Origin: Nymphaea colorata
Lineage: Eukaryota; Streptophyta; Magnoliopsida; Nymphaeales; Nymphaeaceae
Length of the DNA: 64,000 bases
Assembly: GCF_008831285.2 (NCBI RefSeq)
Contig: NC_045145.1
Coordinates: 14,958,040-15,022,039, forward strand
Direction of reading: 5' to 3'
The notes under the pieces were generated by a model. It ran no database searches, was not told the origin of the DNA, and worked only from the letters and a program-made list of their open reading frames with translations. The position numbers and the translations under genes were made by a program. This document shows positions 12,960 to 23,607 of this stretch, in pieces. The number at the start of each line of letters is the position of its first letter. The first letter of the stretch is position 1.

Positions 12960-13269
12960 CTGTTGGGGTACGGCTAGGAGACTTTAAAGGGACATCCCGT
13001 GGTGTAGCTGTCAGTCCCACATCGGCCATGGCCGTCCAGCATCTATTGTCCGTAGTCAGCAAGAATTGATTCCTATGCCTGATCATGGGCCAACCCTGCC
13101 CGGTACCTGTAGTTCATGTCTCTACCTTATGATTTCCACTTCCACATGCGCAAAAGTAATAACAGTACTTACAGCAAAGTTCCATCCTACATACTTGCAT
13201 GAAAAGAGGATCTACCTTATAATAATTTATATATATCCCGCTTATAATCAAATGATCCTGTTCAGAGTT
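11278..13269. other. spacer between UGT-A and UGT-B
   Basis: Contains the 5' flank of UGT-A, a (TA)n microsatellite at 12928-12957 and the 3' flank of UGT-B. Open frames in it have no recognisable features. No third UGT fragment is visible between the two genes. Confidence 0.5.
12928..12957. repeat. (TA)n microsatellite
   Basis: About fifteen TA units in the spacer downstream of UGT-B. Confidence 0.9.
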
Positions 13270-15214
13270 TTACTTGCGCCAGTTCTTGAGGAGAACCTCG
13301 TCGACCAGCCTGTGGAAGTCGTGGTAGGAAGAACCCCCTGGCTGGACCGCCAACTCCGCTTGTTGCTTCCACATCCTCACCCTCTCTCTCATCTCCCTCC
13401 CCTTCTCCCCTTCCATGGCCTCCCTCACCAGGCGTTCCACCTCTCCCCTCTTCACCTCACCTTCGATCTCCATCCCCATTCCCCACTTGGTACAGACATA
13501 CCTGCAGTTAGTCGGTTGCTCTGCAAAGAAAGGCCAGCACAGCATGGGGACTCCACCACAGATGCTCTCCAATGTGGAGTTCCACCCACAATGAGTGAGA
13601 AACAAGCCCACTGACGGGTGAGACAGGACCTCCTCCTGTGCGCACCAACTAGCTAAGAGTCCCCTTCCCTCTATCTCCTTTCCGAACTCTTTGGAGAGTA
13701 GAGGACCCAGCTCATGACCTTTCACCAGGTCAGGCCTGATGATCCAGAGCAACGGGTGCCTGCTGTTAGCCAGGCCCCAAGCGAATTCCTCCAGTTGCTG
13801 GGGAGTCATCACGGTGATGCTTCCGAAATTCACGTAGACTACCGACTCGGCCTTGTGCTTTTCTAACCATGGAAGACATGACTCATCTTCCTTCCATAGG
13901 CTGGATTTCGTGTAACCCATCTCCGTTCTGCAGGCTATGCTGCGGCTCAGTTTCCTTATGGGGCCAACGGCGAAAAGGTTGAGGACCCGCGACCGAGCGG
14001 CCTGGAGGACCTCCGGCTCCAACTCGGCGAAGGTGTTGATGATGAGGGCGGTGCCTTTGAACATGGCTTGTGCTTCCTCGTCGGCATAGTTGAGCCTGAT
14101 GTTGTCGCGATTGAATATCCTAAAGACGGAAGGCAGGTCCTTTAAGCGGAGATCCGGAAGCATTCCGGTGATCCAATCGATCCTGGTCTCCAGATGGCCA
14201 TTCTTCAGCTGCTTCTCATCTGTTTGATCAATGCAGAAACATTTTGAGAATTTGCACGTCGTCACAAGTATATATGAACAAATTTATTAAGCAGAATTTG
14301 CACGTTTTGCTTCCTTCCATTTCATTAAAGGATTTAAACAATTTTCAGGTAAGCAAAAGTCCATGTCGCTTATTAATCCTGTTTGATATGCAGGTAGATA
14401 AGTTGACAAACCGTGAGATCTCTTTCATACAGAATAGAATTAATCGAGGAAATATAAAATGAAGATGAGGAAGAAGAGGGAGAAACTAATGCCACACATG
14501 CATATAACATGACACATTTATGTAGTCTGTGGCTTAAAGTGCCTAGAAAGTAGTCTCCTGTCACATTTTCAGTAAGAATATGTATATTGTTTGCAGAAGT
14601 TCAGGAGCATCAAGAAATCTAACAACAATAAATACTGATAAGGAAGAATGAAACTATAAAGAAAAGTGATTCTTTTGATTGCCCGAAAATCGTAACCGTT
14701 GAGAGTGAGAGAGAGAGAAACCTTGAAGTGGTATGTAGCCTCTCTCAAGAAAGTCCTTGATTTGAGCATATCCCCAGAACCCACAGGCGCTGTGCGTCCT
14801 GAAAAAGACCACAGGTATGCCAAGCTCATCTGCCGCCCTGAGAGTGAAGCTCATGACCCCGTCTGCAACTATGCACGTAACCGGTGGATTTTCAGGCGAT
14901 TCATTGAGCTTTATGACGAGACTTCTGAACGGAGCCCAGAAGTTCTTCCTGATGGAGCTGCAGAGCATAGGAATATCTTGGGTGCGATCAGGAGTGGCGA
15001 GTGGCAGTCCATCTGGTATCATCTCAAACTTGAAGTCCTCTATCACGCGGAGACGATCGTTGCTGCCGGACTGGATTAGACGCCGATGGTTGTACTCCGT
15101 GTTGATGAAGGTGACATGGAAGCCTCTGTGATGGATGAGTTTGGCCAGTTCAAACATAGCACTGATATGGGCCTGAGCAGGGAACGGGATCATCACTGCG
15201 TGGGGCTTCTTCAT
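13270..15214 (-). CDS. UGT85A-like: UGT-B: UDP-glycosyltransferase, UGT85 type
   Basis: Paralogue of UGT-A with the same build. Exons 15214-14722 and 14219-13270 flank a 502-bp GT-AG intron in phase 1 at the same codon (IPLQ, then Asp). Product 480 aa. Catalytic His16 lies in PAQAH, an Ala replacing the usual Gly before the His, and partner Asp118 lies in CIVAD. The PSPG box, about 356-399, reads WCAQE...HCGWNS...FAEQ, ending in the Gln linked to UDP-glucose use. A TATATAAAT box lies 58-66 nt upstream of the ATG. It is closest to UGT-A across exon 2, for example the shared EGEVKRGEVERL stretch after the PSPG box, consistent with tandem duplication. The frame is intact, so it is probably functional; the acceptor is unknown. 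Confidence 0.93.
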
Positions 15215-18200
15215 TTTCTCAATCCTAGCAAAAACTCATACTCCTGATCTGCTCTACGCAAGCGCCCTTCAATTTATATAGTTTTCTTTTCTCCGAGTAC
15301 AGGACAGAGGTTAGATCCCATTTTCTCCTCGCAAGTGAGAAACCTTTGCATTGGAAAGTTGATCAGATGCTTTGTGATCCCATCTTTTCCAGGGGTGGGG
15401 GGGCCGTTTGATTGAGAAGGAGTCTTTACATTCAGCCGAAGAAAATTTTCCCACAGAAGAAACATAATCATAAGAAAAAAGATGGTGGTGAGTCGTTACC
15501 TTATCCTCGTTCCAGTATAATACAAATTGTCGCATTCGGAACTGGATATTGAGCTACCTTATGCTCGTTCCAGAAATCAAGCCCGTTCCCAGGATTCACG
15601 ATCACACATTGGTATACCCAAAAATGGACATGTGGATTTCATTGATTCCATCTCTCACTGTTGAAACCACCAGAATCAAGCAAGCCGTAGTCGTCATGTC
15701 TCCTAAGTGAAAAAGGACAGTTGTAAATTTTCATGGTACAAATTTTGCCTTTCATGTTAAAGACGCACCATGAATTTGAGGGTTGAAAATACCAACTGAT
15801 CACGATGAATTCATCCATGTGGTATCCGTGATCTCCTTCACGTTTTAAAAGAAAAGATGGATGTCAATTTTGAAAGCTGAAAAAAAAAAATTAAAAAAAC
15901 AAGTTTGGCTTTCATGTTAAAAAAACCACGTTACATTATGTTATTATGTTTGGGTGAAGGGAAAAGAAAAGAAAGGGTGGAAAATAAAGAAGGAAAAAAA
16001 GTATTATAATAAAGACCTTATGCCATTGAAGCAACTCATCATGAAAATGAGTTAATCTTGTGAGAAATTGAGGATAGGGTACGATGGGGGACACTCAGCC
16101 TTTTCTTAAGTACAATCTTTCTTCAATGAAACTGCATTCTTTCTTTTCATAAAGAAGAAATTTTGGCATTAAGTCAATCATTCTTTTATCAAATTACATC
16201 AAGATATCTGTCATAAAGAAGAGGTCATGTCAATGGATCAAGAACATAGGTCTGCACGTGGAGATACAGCTGTAAAAAGGGTTGAATCCTATTGGGCTCC
16301 TGCACGTCTTCGTACAACGCTGAAAACTTTATCCTCGAGTTGAATACATCCGAAATTGTGCAATAGAATCTTTTTAAATAAAAAATATTAGCCAAAAAAA
16401 AAATTTTCTAAAACTTACTTATGAAATTTGTACTAGTTTCTCTATAGAAAAGTATCTTGTAACTTTCTTCATTACCATAGATGGTTATGATTAGCAAATA
16501 AATATATCTTTCGTAATTTGCACCTTACTGATTAGCAAATAAATAGCATGAACACTTATTAGGATCGGACCCGTGACTTTTTCTTAAATTTCCACAAGAC
16601 CTGACAGGCCCTTCCCTTGAAAAAATTTTCTGGTTATGTTTCCATGATTGTTCTGCGATGGAGATGACATAGATGTCATTGACAAAATTTGTAGTCCATC
16701 AAAGCGCTAGCAAGCAAATGAGAGTTCAAGAAATATTTTACATTGTTAAGCTGCATCTGAAAGCTCCCCGTTGGTTCAACCCAACAAGGGACTCGATTTT
16801 ATCTAAAACTCGGAAAGGTTTGCCCAAAACTCGTGACTCACTTAAAGTTAAAACTCATTTGACTCATCCAAAATTTAGTGATAGATGCTATCTTGAATTT
16901 AATACTCGTTTTGGTTTTGTGCACTGATAAGCCCTCCATCCAACTGCATCATTGTGTGAAATCTCACATAGACATGTAAGAACCTCCGGAAAAGTGCTAG
17001 GTATCCATGCATATCGCAGTAGAAGAGAGGGAGAGACCTAAAGAGCATTTCCTTCTTACAGAACAAATTTTTCATCCTATATGGGATGAGAAAGAGAGGA
17101 ACACATCAACGATGGCACCCCCCTGATAGTGAGTTCCGTAAATTGGTAAAGCTTTCCCAGGCCTTCAGATATTGTTCAAGTTCATATCTCTTCCTTTTAC
17201 CAGCATTTAAGGGGGGAGCATCTTGAATTTCTGAAAAAGAGCATTAGATTTGATTGGTCGAATCCAGTCTGCATCAAGTCGATCGCCATTAGAAGCCTGA
17301 TGGCGATCCAGCAAGTGGGCATAATAAGCGGATCTTGTGAAGTTAATTTGTTGTTCACATTTGGAGCACGAGCAGTAATCAACTCGAGAGCGACGTCCAT
17401 CGGCAGGAAGTTCATCGTCAATTGAAAGACACCCCAACCACCTGGAGATCAGGTTGGCTTTTTAACGATGCTTCGAGCTGCAAGCTCGCTTGAAGGATCG
17501 ATCGAAGTTGTCAACAAAGTCAAGATCATATTTTGCAGTTGATGATGAGCAGTGGCAATGTGCCTTTGATATTATCTTTGTGCAAATTCCGGTAATTCCA
17601 ATATGATTTATGATGTTCCCACAGTTATTACCGTCTAGAAATGTTCCAAATAACCGTTCTTGACATCGACGAAAATGGTGATCATATTTTTTAGCGCTGC
17701 CCAGATCATTTTTTGTAATTTTGGGTGTTTACTGCGCGTCTACTACTTATCACACCAAAGTGTCATAGAATGTGGAAATTAAACTCTTTGAAAACAAGAT
17801 ATAACAAAGAAAGGAGAAGAAAAGATGATGGTAACTGACACGTCTAGCAATTGCCTCCTTCCTTTGCTTTCGAGCAGTTCAATGGATTCACTTAACTTAG
17901 TGAACAGGCGAGATGAAAAGTATGAAATATTGGAGCATATGACCAAATGTATTAAAAATCACCACCGTCGTTGCTTCTTGATAAGTTTGCATCGGAGGCC
18001 ACACCTACCTAACTTTTCCATTTCTAATTTATGGACCTGACATCCATCCCGCCGGTAGTGGAGACCGAAATCGTTTTTGGCTATCAGGACAGATCGAGGC
18101 GTGGGCTACATTATTCATGTCATCCCCACAATCCTCGTGAATCTTTTAGGTTGATATCTATTGAAACTCATCTATACTTGAGCACTTCAAGCAAATCGGG

Positions 18201-19464
18201 AATACATATGGATTACTGACGATCAATTCTCTGTCAATGGCCCCAAAATTATAAATATCTCCGCAACAAAAGAAAGATACAGCTAGCTATTTTTTTCAGT
18301 TATGAGAAATATTAATGAAAGCATACTATTGGAGAGTTGCATGGACGTGGCAGAGCTGCAGCCAAATGAAAAAAATATGATGATGGGTCGGTGGACAAGC
18401 CTTGTACAACCAAAACTCCTAAATAAAGTAGGAAAGAAGTCAAGCTTTTAGACCAAAGAAGATGCTGGTTAACATTTGGAAATTTTATTAATTGTCTTCA
18501 TTTTTGGATAACAATGAGTGCGTGAAGTTTGTCATGTGAAAGGCTTCTGCCTATAAAGGCCCAGAAGCTTAAAGAGGCTTGTACGTGCTTCTCAAGGGGA
18601 GGGGAAAGAAAAAAACAAAGATTGTTTTGTGTAGGCTATTGGTTGAACCGCATGAATTTGGAGTTTTTTCTCAGAGTTGTGTTGGTTGGCTCATAATTTT
18701 TTTTTGTTCCATGGGCAAAAGCATAATATGTACTTAACACAAACTTGTAATGTCTACGCGGGTATTCCATGAATTGCAGCAAAGGTTTGGAGTATTAGAA
18801 TTTACTTCATGAATATGCCTCAATCTTTAATGCAGAGTCATTCAAATACTCATGTAGTGTTTATACTGTCAAACCCTAACCTCGCCCAACAATAAATCTA
18901 TACTACAGGGCCAAGATCAAATAGCAAGGCTTTTGTAGATACCGACTGAAATATTTGGTAAAGAAAGGAGTTTAGTGAAAGTGCATGCACCGTGAAAACA
19001 TTCTTACACGATCATGCTGTAAGATGGACATGGACAAGATTAGAATGAGAAAATTAAGCAGATGGATCGATTGACAAACTGAAAAGAACAATTAATATAA
19101 ACAACTAGACAATATATAACGGTCAACTGAAAATGAGAGAAAAAGAGCTATTAAGCGATAAAGATAGGAGCAACTCGCTTAATTACCAGAGGCGGTTGGG
19201 AGATGGTGTTGTAACGAATGCAATGCCATGGACACAGTAAATGCCGCATTAAGAGAGGCGTAAATGCCGTATTAACAGAGCGGGAGAGATGTTACAGAAC
19301 TAAATTTGCATTTACGATCGATGCACATGGGACCAGCAGCACTATAGAAGAGGTGCTGGAGTCTCTAGCCGTGACCTCCCAACAAAAGCCCAATCGGCTC
19401 TTGAGGCTCCCAACGCACAGGCTAGGGCAGGTCACAGAGCAGGCAGGTCCCATTCCCATCGACG
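15215..19464. other. intergenic region between UGT-B and the seven-Cys gene
   Basis: About 4.2 kb between the divergent genes UGT-B (minus) and the seven-Cys protein gene (plus), so it includes both promoters. Apart from the UGT-B TATA box I see no gene. A short minus-strand frame at 17207-17437 has a CSCSKC...HLL zinc-like pattern and may be a transposase relic; it is discussed as a finding. Confidence 0.5.
15272..15280 (-). promoter_or_regulatory. TATA box of UGT-B
   Basis: TATATAAAT on the minus strand, 58-66 nt upstream of the UGT-B start codon. This would leave a 5' UTR of roughly 30 nt. Sequence and distance fit a plant TATA box; the transcription start is inferred. Confidence 0.6.
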
Positions 19465-19827
19465 ATGGCCGCTTCTCAGGCATCATCATCCAGCAGGGCC
19501 TCCAAGCCGCTGCTCCTGCTTCTGCTTCTGGTGTTGGCCGCCTTCTTCTCCGGTGCCGATGCCCGCGGTGGTCACGGCGGCCACCACCTCCACCGCAAGC
19601 TGCATGCCCCGGCGCCGGCTCCCAGCTGGCCCCCGGAGTGGACCCAGTACAAGGAGTTCCCGGATGTGGCAGGCTTCATGTTCGCGTCGCCGACTGGCAT
19701 AATCAACAATGGGAACGAGTGCTTCGACTGCTGCATCCCGGCCTGCATGAAATATTTCTCAAAAGACTACACCGACGAGTGTCCCTTCTTCTGCGTGAGG
19801 ACGTGCATGAACCTCTTCGGGAATTGA
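19465..19827 (+). CDS. small secreted seven-cysteine protein
   Basis: A single-exon frame of 120 aa that I cannot assign to a named family. Residues 14-33 form a leucine-rich signal peptide ending ADA, a good signal-peptidase site, so the product should enter the secretory pathway. The mature N-terminus is Gly/His-rich (RGGHGGHHLHRK), then comes a short Pro-Ala stretch. The C-terminal third has seven Cys at 86, 89, 90, 94, 106, 110 and 114. The spacing C-X3-C-X11-C-X3-C (90-110) fits the two-helix alpha-hairpinin layout, but that is inference from spacing only. The odd Cys count leaves one free Cys or an intermolecular bond. The coding region is GC-rich compared with its flanks, a stop follows LFGN, and AATAAA lies about 120 nt downstream, all supporting a real gene. 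A longer frame at 19218-19928 in another phase is a shadow. Confidence 0.8.
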   Translation: MAASQASSSSRASKPLLLLLLLVLAAFFSGADARGGHGGHHLHRKLHAPAPAPSWPPEWTQYKEFPDVAGFMFASPTGIINNGNECFDCCIPACMKYFSKDYTDECPFFCVRTCMNLFGN

Positions 19828-19945
19828 GCAGCCGCCTAAGATCGATCATCCCATCCGCCGTGACTTCATCTCCCCACCCCACCTTCTTCTGCTCGATCAA
19901 TGTGACCTTACTTCTTCCCTCCTCCTAATATTTGGTTGACGAATG

Positions 19946-19951
19946 AATAAA
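19946..19951 (+). terminator. polyadenylation signal of the seven-Cys gene
   Basis: AATAAA 119 nt after the stop codon, at a normal distance for a plant 3' UTR. Confidence 0.6.
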
Positions 19952-21635
19952 ATGGTCTGGCTGTTGGGAACAGAGTAAGCCGCGTCCTATTTTTGCTTAC
20001 GTTCTCCCGTTTTCCTCGTGTCATCGATTTCATGCACACGTACGTCGCCTTTCTGATGCTCCTCAATGCTAAAGACAAGAATATAGGCGGTTTCTGTTCG
20101 GGGCATTGACGTTTGGTTTCTGTTCAGTGATCAATATGAACCAAACTCCTACCAAACGATGCCAAGCGTGTGAACTTTCAACTATCAAGTTGTGGCCTTA
20201 GAGAGTTGGTTTCCTAGAGATAAGTTTAACTAGAAGTGGACGAAAAACGTCACTCATTCCAATCGGAATCCGTCCACTTCAAAAGACGATGACCAGTAGT
20301 GAAGCTGTCACCTTGCTCTGGAACGACCCAAATTTTCCGGCAAATTATTTCATCGCACTCCTTCCATCCCCTGATACGACAAGCTGGCGGCCTAAGGACG
20401 AAGCCGCCGGCTGCATGTCACCTTCCGTTATTAAATCATAGCAAATACGTACGCTGCTCGTCACCTAAACCGTTACCTTTCGTTTTATATTACCTTTCTT
20501 CTTTGTGGACCCAAGCAACAAGGTGGCCATTTCCTTCTTCTTTTTCTAACTTTTAACATCTCTTACGTTCCAAACCTTTTCCCGTATCCCTCGCGACCAG
20601 GCGATGAGATGTTCATTGTAGAAAATTTTAAGAAAACTTAAGAATCACCCAAACGACCTAGTTTCAATAGAAGTTACCATTAAGCAAATCTTCTAAACCA
20701 ATAGGCAGAAAGTACTTTTGGCAGTTGTAGAATTAACCAGTCATTCCAAAGTTTGCTGGTGCCGAGGAAGTTCGGGGTCAAAATCACAGAAAATGGGGTT
20801 CCCCACCCACATGATCAGGGTGTGAATCCTTAAAGTTGGCATTTGATAACCTAGATTTAAGTTTTGAGGATGCATAAAAAGATATGTTTTGAGAGATCTT
20901 CAATTTAAAATAAAAACATAAAATTTTAATCTATGCTTCATGTAAAACCATGAATTTAAAATCGGATAGCATGAATTTAAGATCTGGTGGTTTGGTCTTA
21001 AATCCATTGATCTAAAATCTGTGGTGAAATAAACACAACCTAAGGTTCAAACATTCACCAGTTTGAACGTAAATATGAAGTTTACCAAGAGTGAGTTGTA
21101 TGCACTTGGTGAGGTGAGGGATGCCCGATATAGACATATAAAATAAAGGTGGTTGTTGGAATAGTTTATTATTTTTTTAAAAAGAAATATATTTTTTTAT
21201 TGTTAACTTTGTCATTACTTCATTTGTCCTTATACAAAAAACTCCTTATAAAGCAGGGTATTATCAATTTTTTGTGCACCAAACGGTGCATATAACCAAC
21301 TTCCAAGTTAACCAAAAGTTCACCAATGTTTAAAATGTGGTTGTGCAACTGAAAGTATGTGGACTTGAAAGAGTACATGGTCCACACCGTAGCCCTTCTG
21401 TCAACTTGCTCTCAAAATAAGGAATGTATCGAAACCAGCAACTATTTTTCATCCAAGGTAAGAGGGAGATTGGGAGACCACACAACTATTTAACAAACAA
21501 ACATGAGACAACTTGACTAATTCTTCTCCCCGGCTACCATAAACCACCAGTGGAGGCCTCAAGACCCATCTGTTAGTACTGAACTCGTACCATCCTGCTC
21601 AGTGCTCACCGGAGAAACAAAAGCAGAGAAAAAGG
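19952..21635. other. intergenic, 5' flank of UGT-C
   Basis: No gene recognised. It should contain the UGT-C promoter; no convincing TATA box was located within 100 nt of the UGT-C start. Confidence 0.4.
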
Positions 21636-23607
21636 ATGGCCTCATCGGCACCGACGACCAGTAGAAACCCCCATGCAGTGTGCGTCCCCTACCCTGCACA
21701 GGGGCATATCAAGCCCATGATGCAACTGGCAAAGCTTCTCCACTGCAATGGCTACCACATAACTTTTGTCAACACAGATTACAACCATCAGCGCCTGGTC
21801 CGCTCATGGGGACCGGACTCCGTCAGGGGCTTCAAGGATTTCAGGTTCAAGTCCATGCCCGACGGCTTACCACCCTCGGACCCCGACCGGACCCAGAATA
21901 TCGTCGCGCTCTGCGATTCCGTCACCAAGAACTTCGCCGGTCCTTTCCTTGATCTTGTCATGAAGATCAATGAGTCAGCTGAAGACCCACCTGTCACCTG
22001 CATAGTCTCGGATGTGTTCATGACCTTCACACAAAAGGCAGCAGAGAAGCTTGGGGTACCCTGGGTCGCCCTGTGGACTGCTAGTGCCTGTGCCTTTTGG
22101 TCCTACTTTCATTACGTTGATCTTGTGCAGAAGGGCTATACACCACTTAAAGGTATGCGCCTACTCAAGTAATCTCTTCTTCGTTTCTATATTAAGTTTC
22201 CAGCTTCCTGTTTTCCATAATCACATACCACTCTGTTCTCCAGATTTTCACGTCAGATTAGATCTTTTCCTTTCCAGATCTCCCCTGTTCATTTTCTCCA
22301 AAACAAGAAAGAAATCAAAGCTTGTTTTTGTGACCTTTAGCTTCCACTACATTGACCCACTCGTCAAAACCAAGCCGCAAACTCGTCTACTTTTCTAGCT
22401 AATTGTCTCTCTCCCCCCTCTCGAGCTTTCTTGTTTGCCGTACTGTAGAAAAACCCTCAAGCTAATGCAGCCCATCCTAAAAGAGACATTAAAACATCCC
22501 TGTATAAAACTCTAAATTGTCTCTTAGACAGCACCTCTTCTCATCCGCGTTAGTCGAATCTTCAAGATGATCGAGGAAGCAATTCCCTCGATTAATTCCT
22601 TGGTGGTCTTTGCTTATTTACAAGGTTTGAGTTCTTTGGACTTAATTTGGTTGATTAATTTAACAGATGAGGCCCAGCTAAGAAATGGGTACATGGAAAC
22701 AGCGATCGATTGGATCCCGGGGATGCCGGACATTCGTCTGAAGGACATCCCCACTTTCATCACGACTCTCAACAGGGACGACGTCATGCTTAATTTCTGC
22801 ATGAACAATGCGCAGACAGCTGCAAAGGCCTCTGCAGTCATCTTCAACACCTTTGATGAGTTAGAGCACGAAGTCCTGAACGCCATCAAGTTTCGAATCC
22901 CTCAATCCTTCACGGCCGGCCCCCTCCTAAAACTGAGCCGGACAGTTCCCATAAATGGGCTCAGTGCCATCAAGAACAGCCTGTGGAAAGAAGACCAGTC
23001 GTGCCTGAACTGGCTCGACGAGAAAGAGGCAGGCTCCGTCATCTACGTCAACTTCGGAAGCATCACGGTCATCAGTCCCCAACAACTGCTGGAGTTTGCT
23101 TGGGGTTTGGCTAAGAGCAAGTACCCATTCCTATGGATCATCAGGCCTGACCTTGTGCAGGGTGGTGATGCGGCAATTCTTCCACAGGAGTTCCTATTGG
23201 AGACGAGAGGAAGAGGACTGATGGGTAGCTGGTGCTCACAGGAGCAGGTCCTCAACCATCCCTCCGTAGGTCTTTTCCTCACCCACAATGGATGGAACTC
23301 CATGCTGGAGAGCATATGCGCAGGCGTGCCTATGCTATGTTGGCCCTTCTTTGCAGACCAGCCGACCAACTGTAGATACGCTTGCGCCAAATGGGGCATG
23401 GGAATGGAGATTGACGGCAGTGTGAAGATGGAGGCATTAGTGAAGGAGTGCATGGGAGGGGAGAAGGGGAAGGAAATGAGAAGGAGAGCCAACGAATGGA
23501 AAGAGAGTGCAGAAAAGGCTTCTTTGGCAGGTGGGCCGTCCCATGTTGCTCTGGAAAGTTTGCTCAACGGGCTACTGTTGCACCAGCACGGAGGGACTAA
23601 TAATTGA
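21636..23607 (+). CDS. UGT85A-like: UGT-C: UDP-glycosyltransferase, UGT85 type
   Basis: Third UGT85-type gene, on the opposite strand to UGT-A and UGT-B. Exons 21636-22152 and 22667-23607 flank a 514-bp GT-AG intron in phase 1 at the same codon (TPLK, then Asp). Product 485 aa. Catalytic His24 lies in PAQGH and partner Asp126 in CIVSD. The PSPG box, about 361-404, has HNGWNS, Asn replacing Cys, and ends in ADQ, again favouring UDP-glucose. Just after the box it lacks three residues that UGT-A and UGT-B have (EIDGSVKMEALV against EIEGEVKRGEVERLV). It is the most divergent of the three, so the cluster is probably an older duplication (C) plus a younger tandem pair (A/B). No disabling change is visible. 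Confidence 0.93.

Noticed and set aside
19218-19928. A 236-aa plus-strand frame overlapping the seven-Cys gene
   Set aside because: It is a GC-rich shadow in another phase of the true 19465-19827 gene; its composition is Arg/Pro-rich and without motifs.
22567-22666. ATG at 22567 as the start of the long UGT-C frame
   Set aside because: This part is intron; the AG at 22665-22666 is the acceptor and the true start is 21636 in exon 1.
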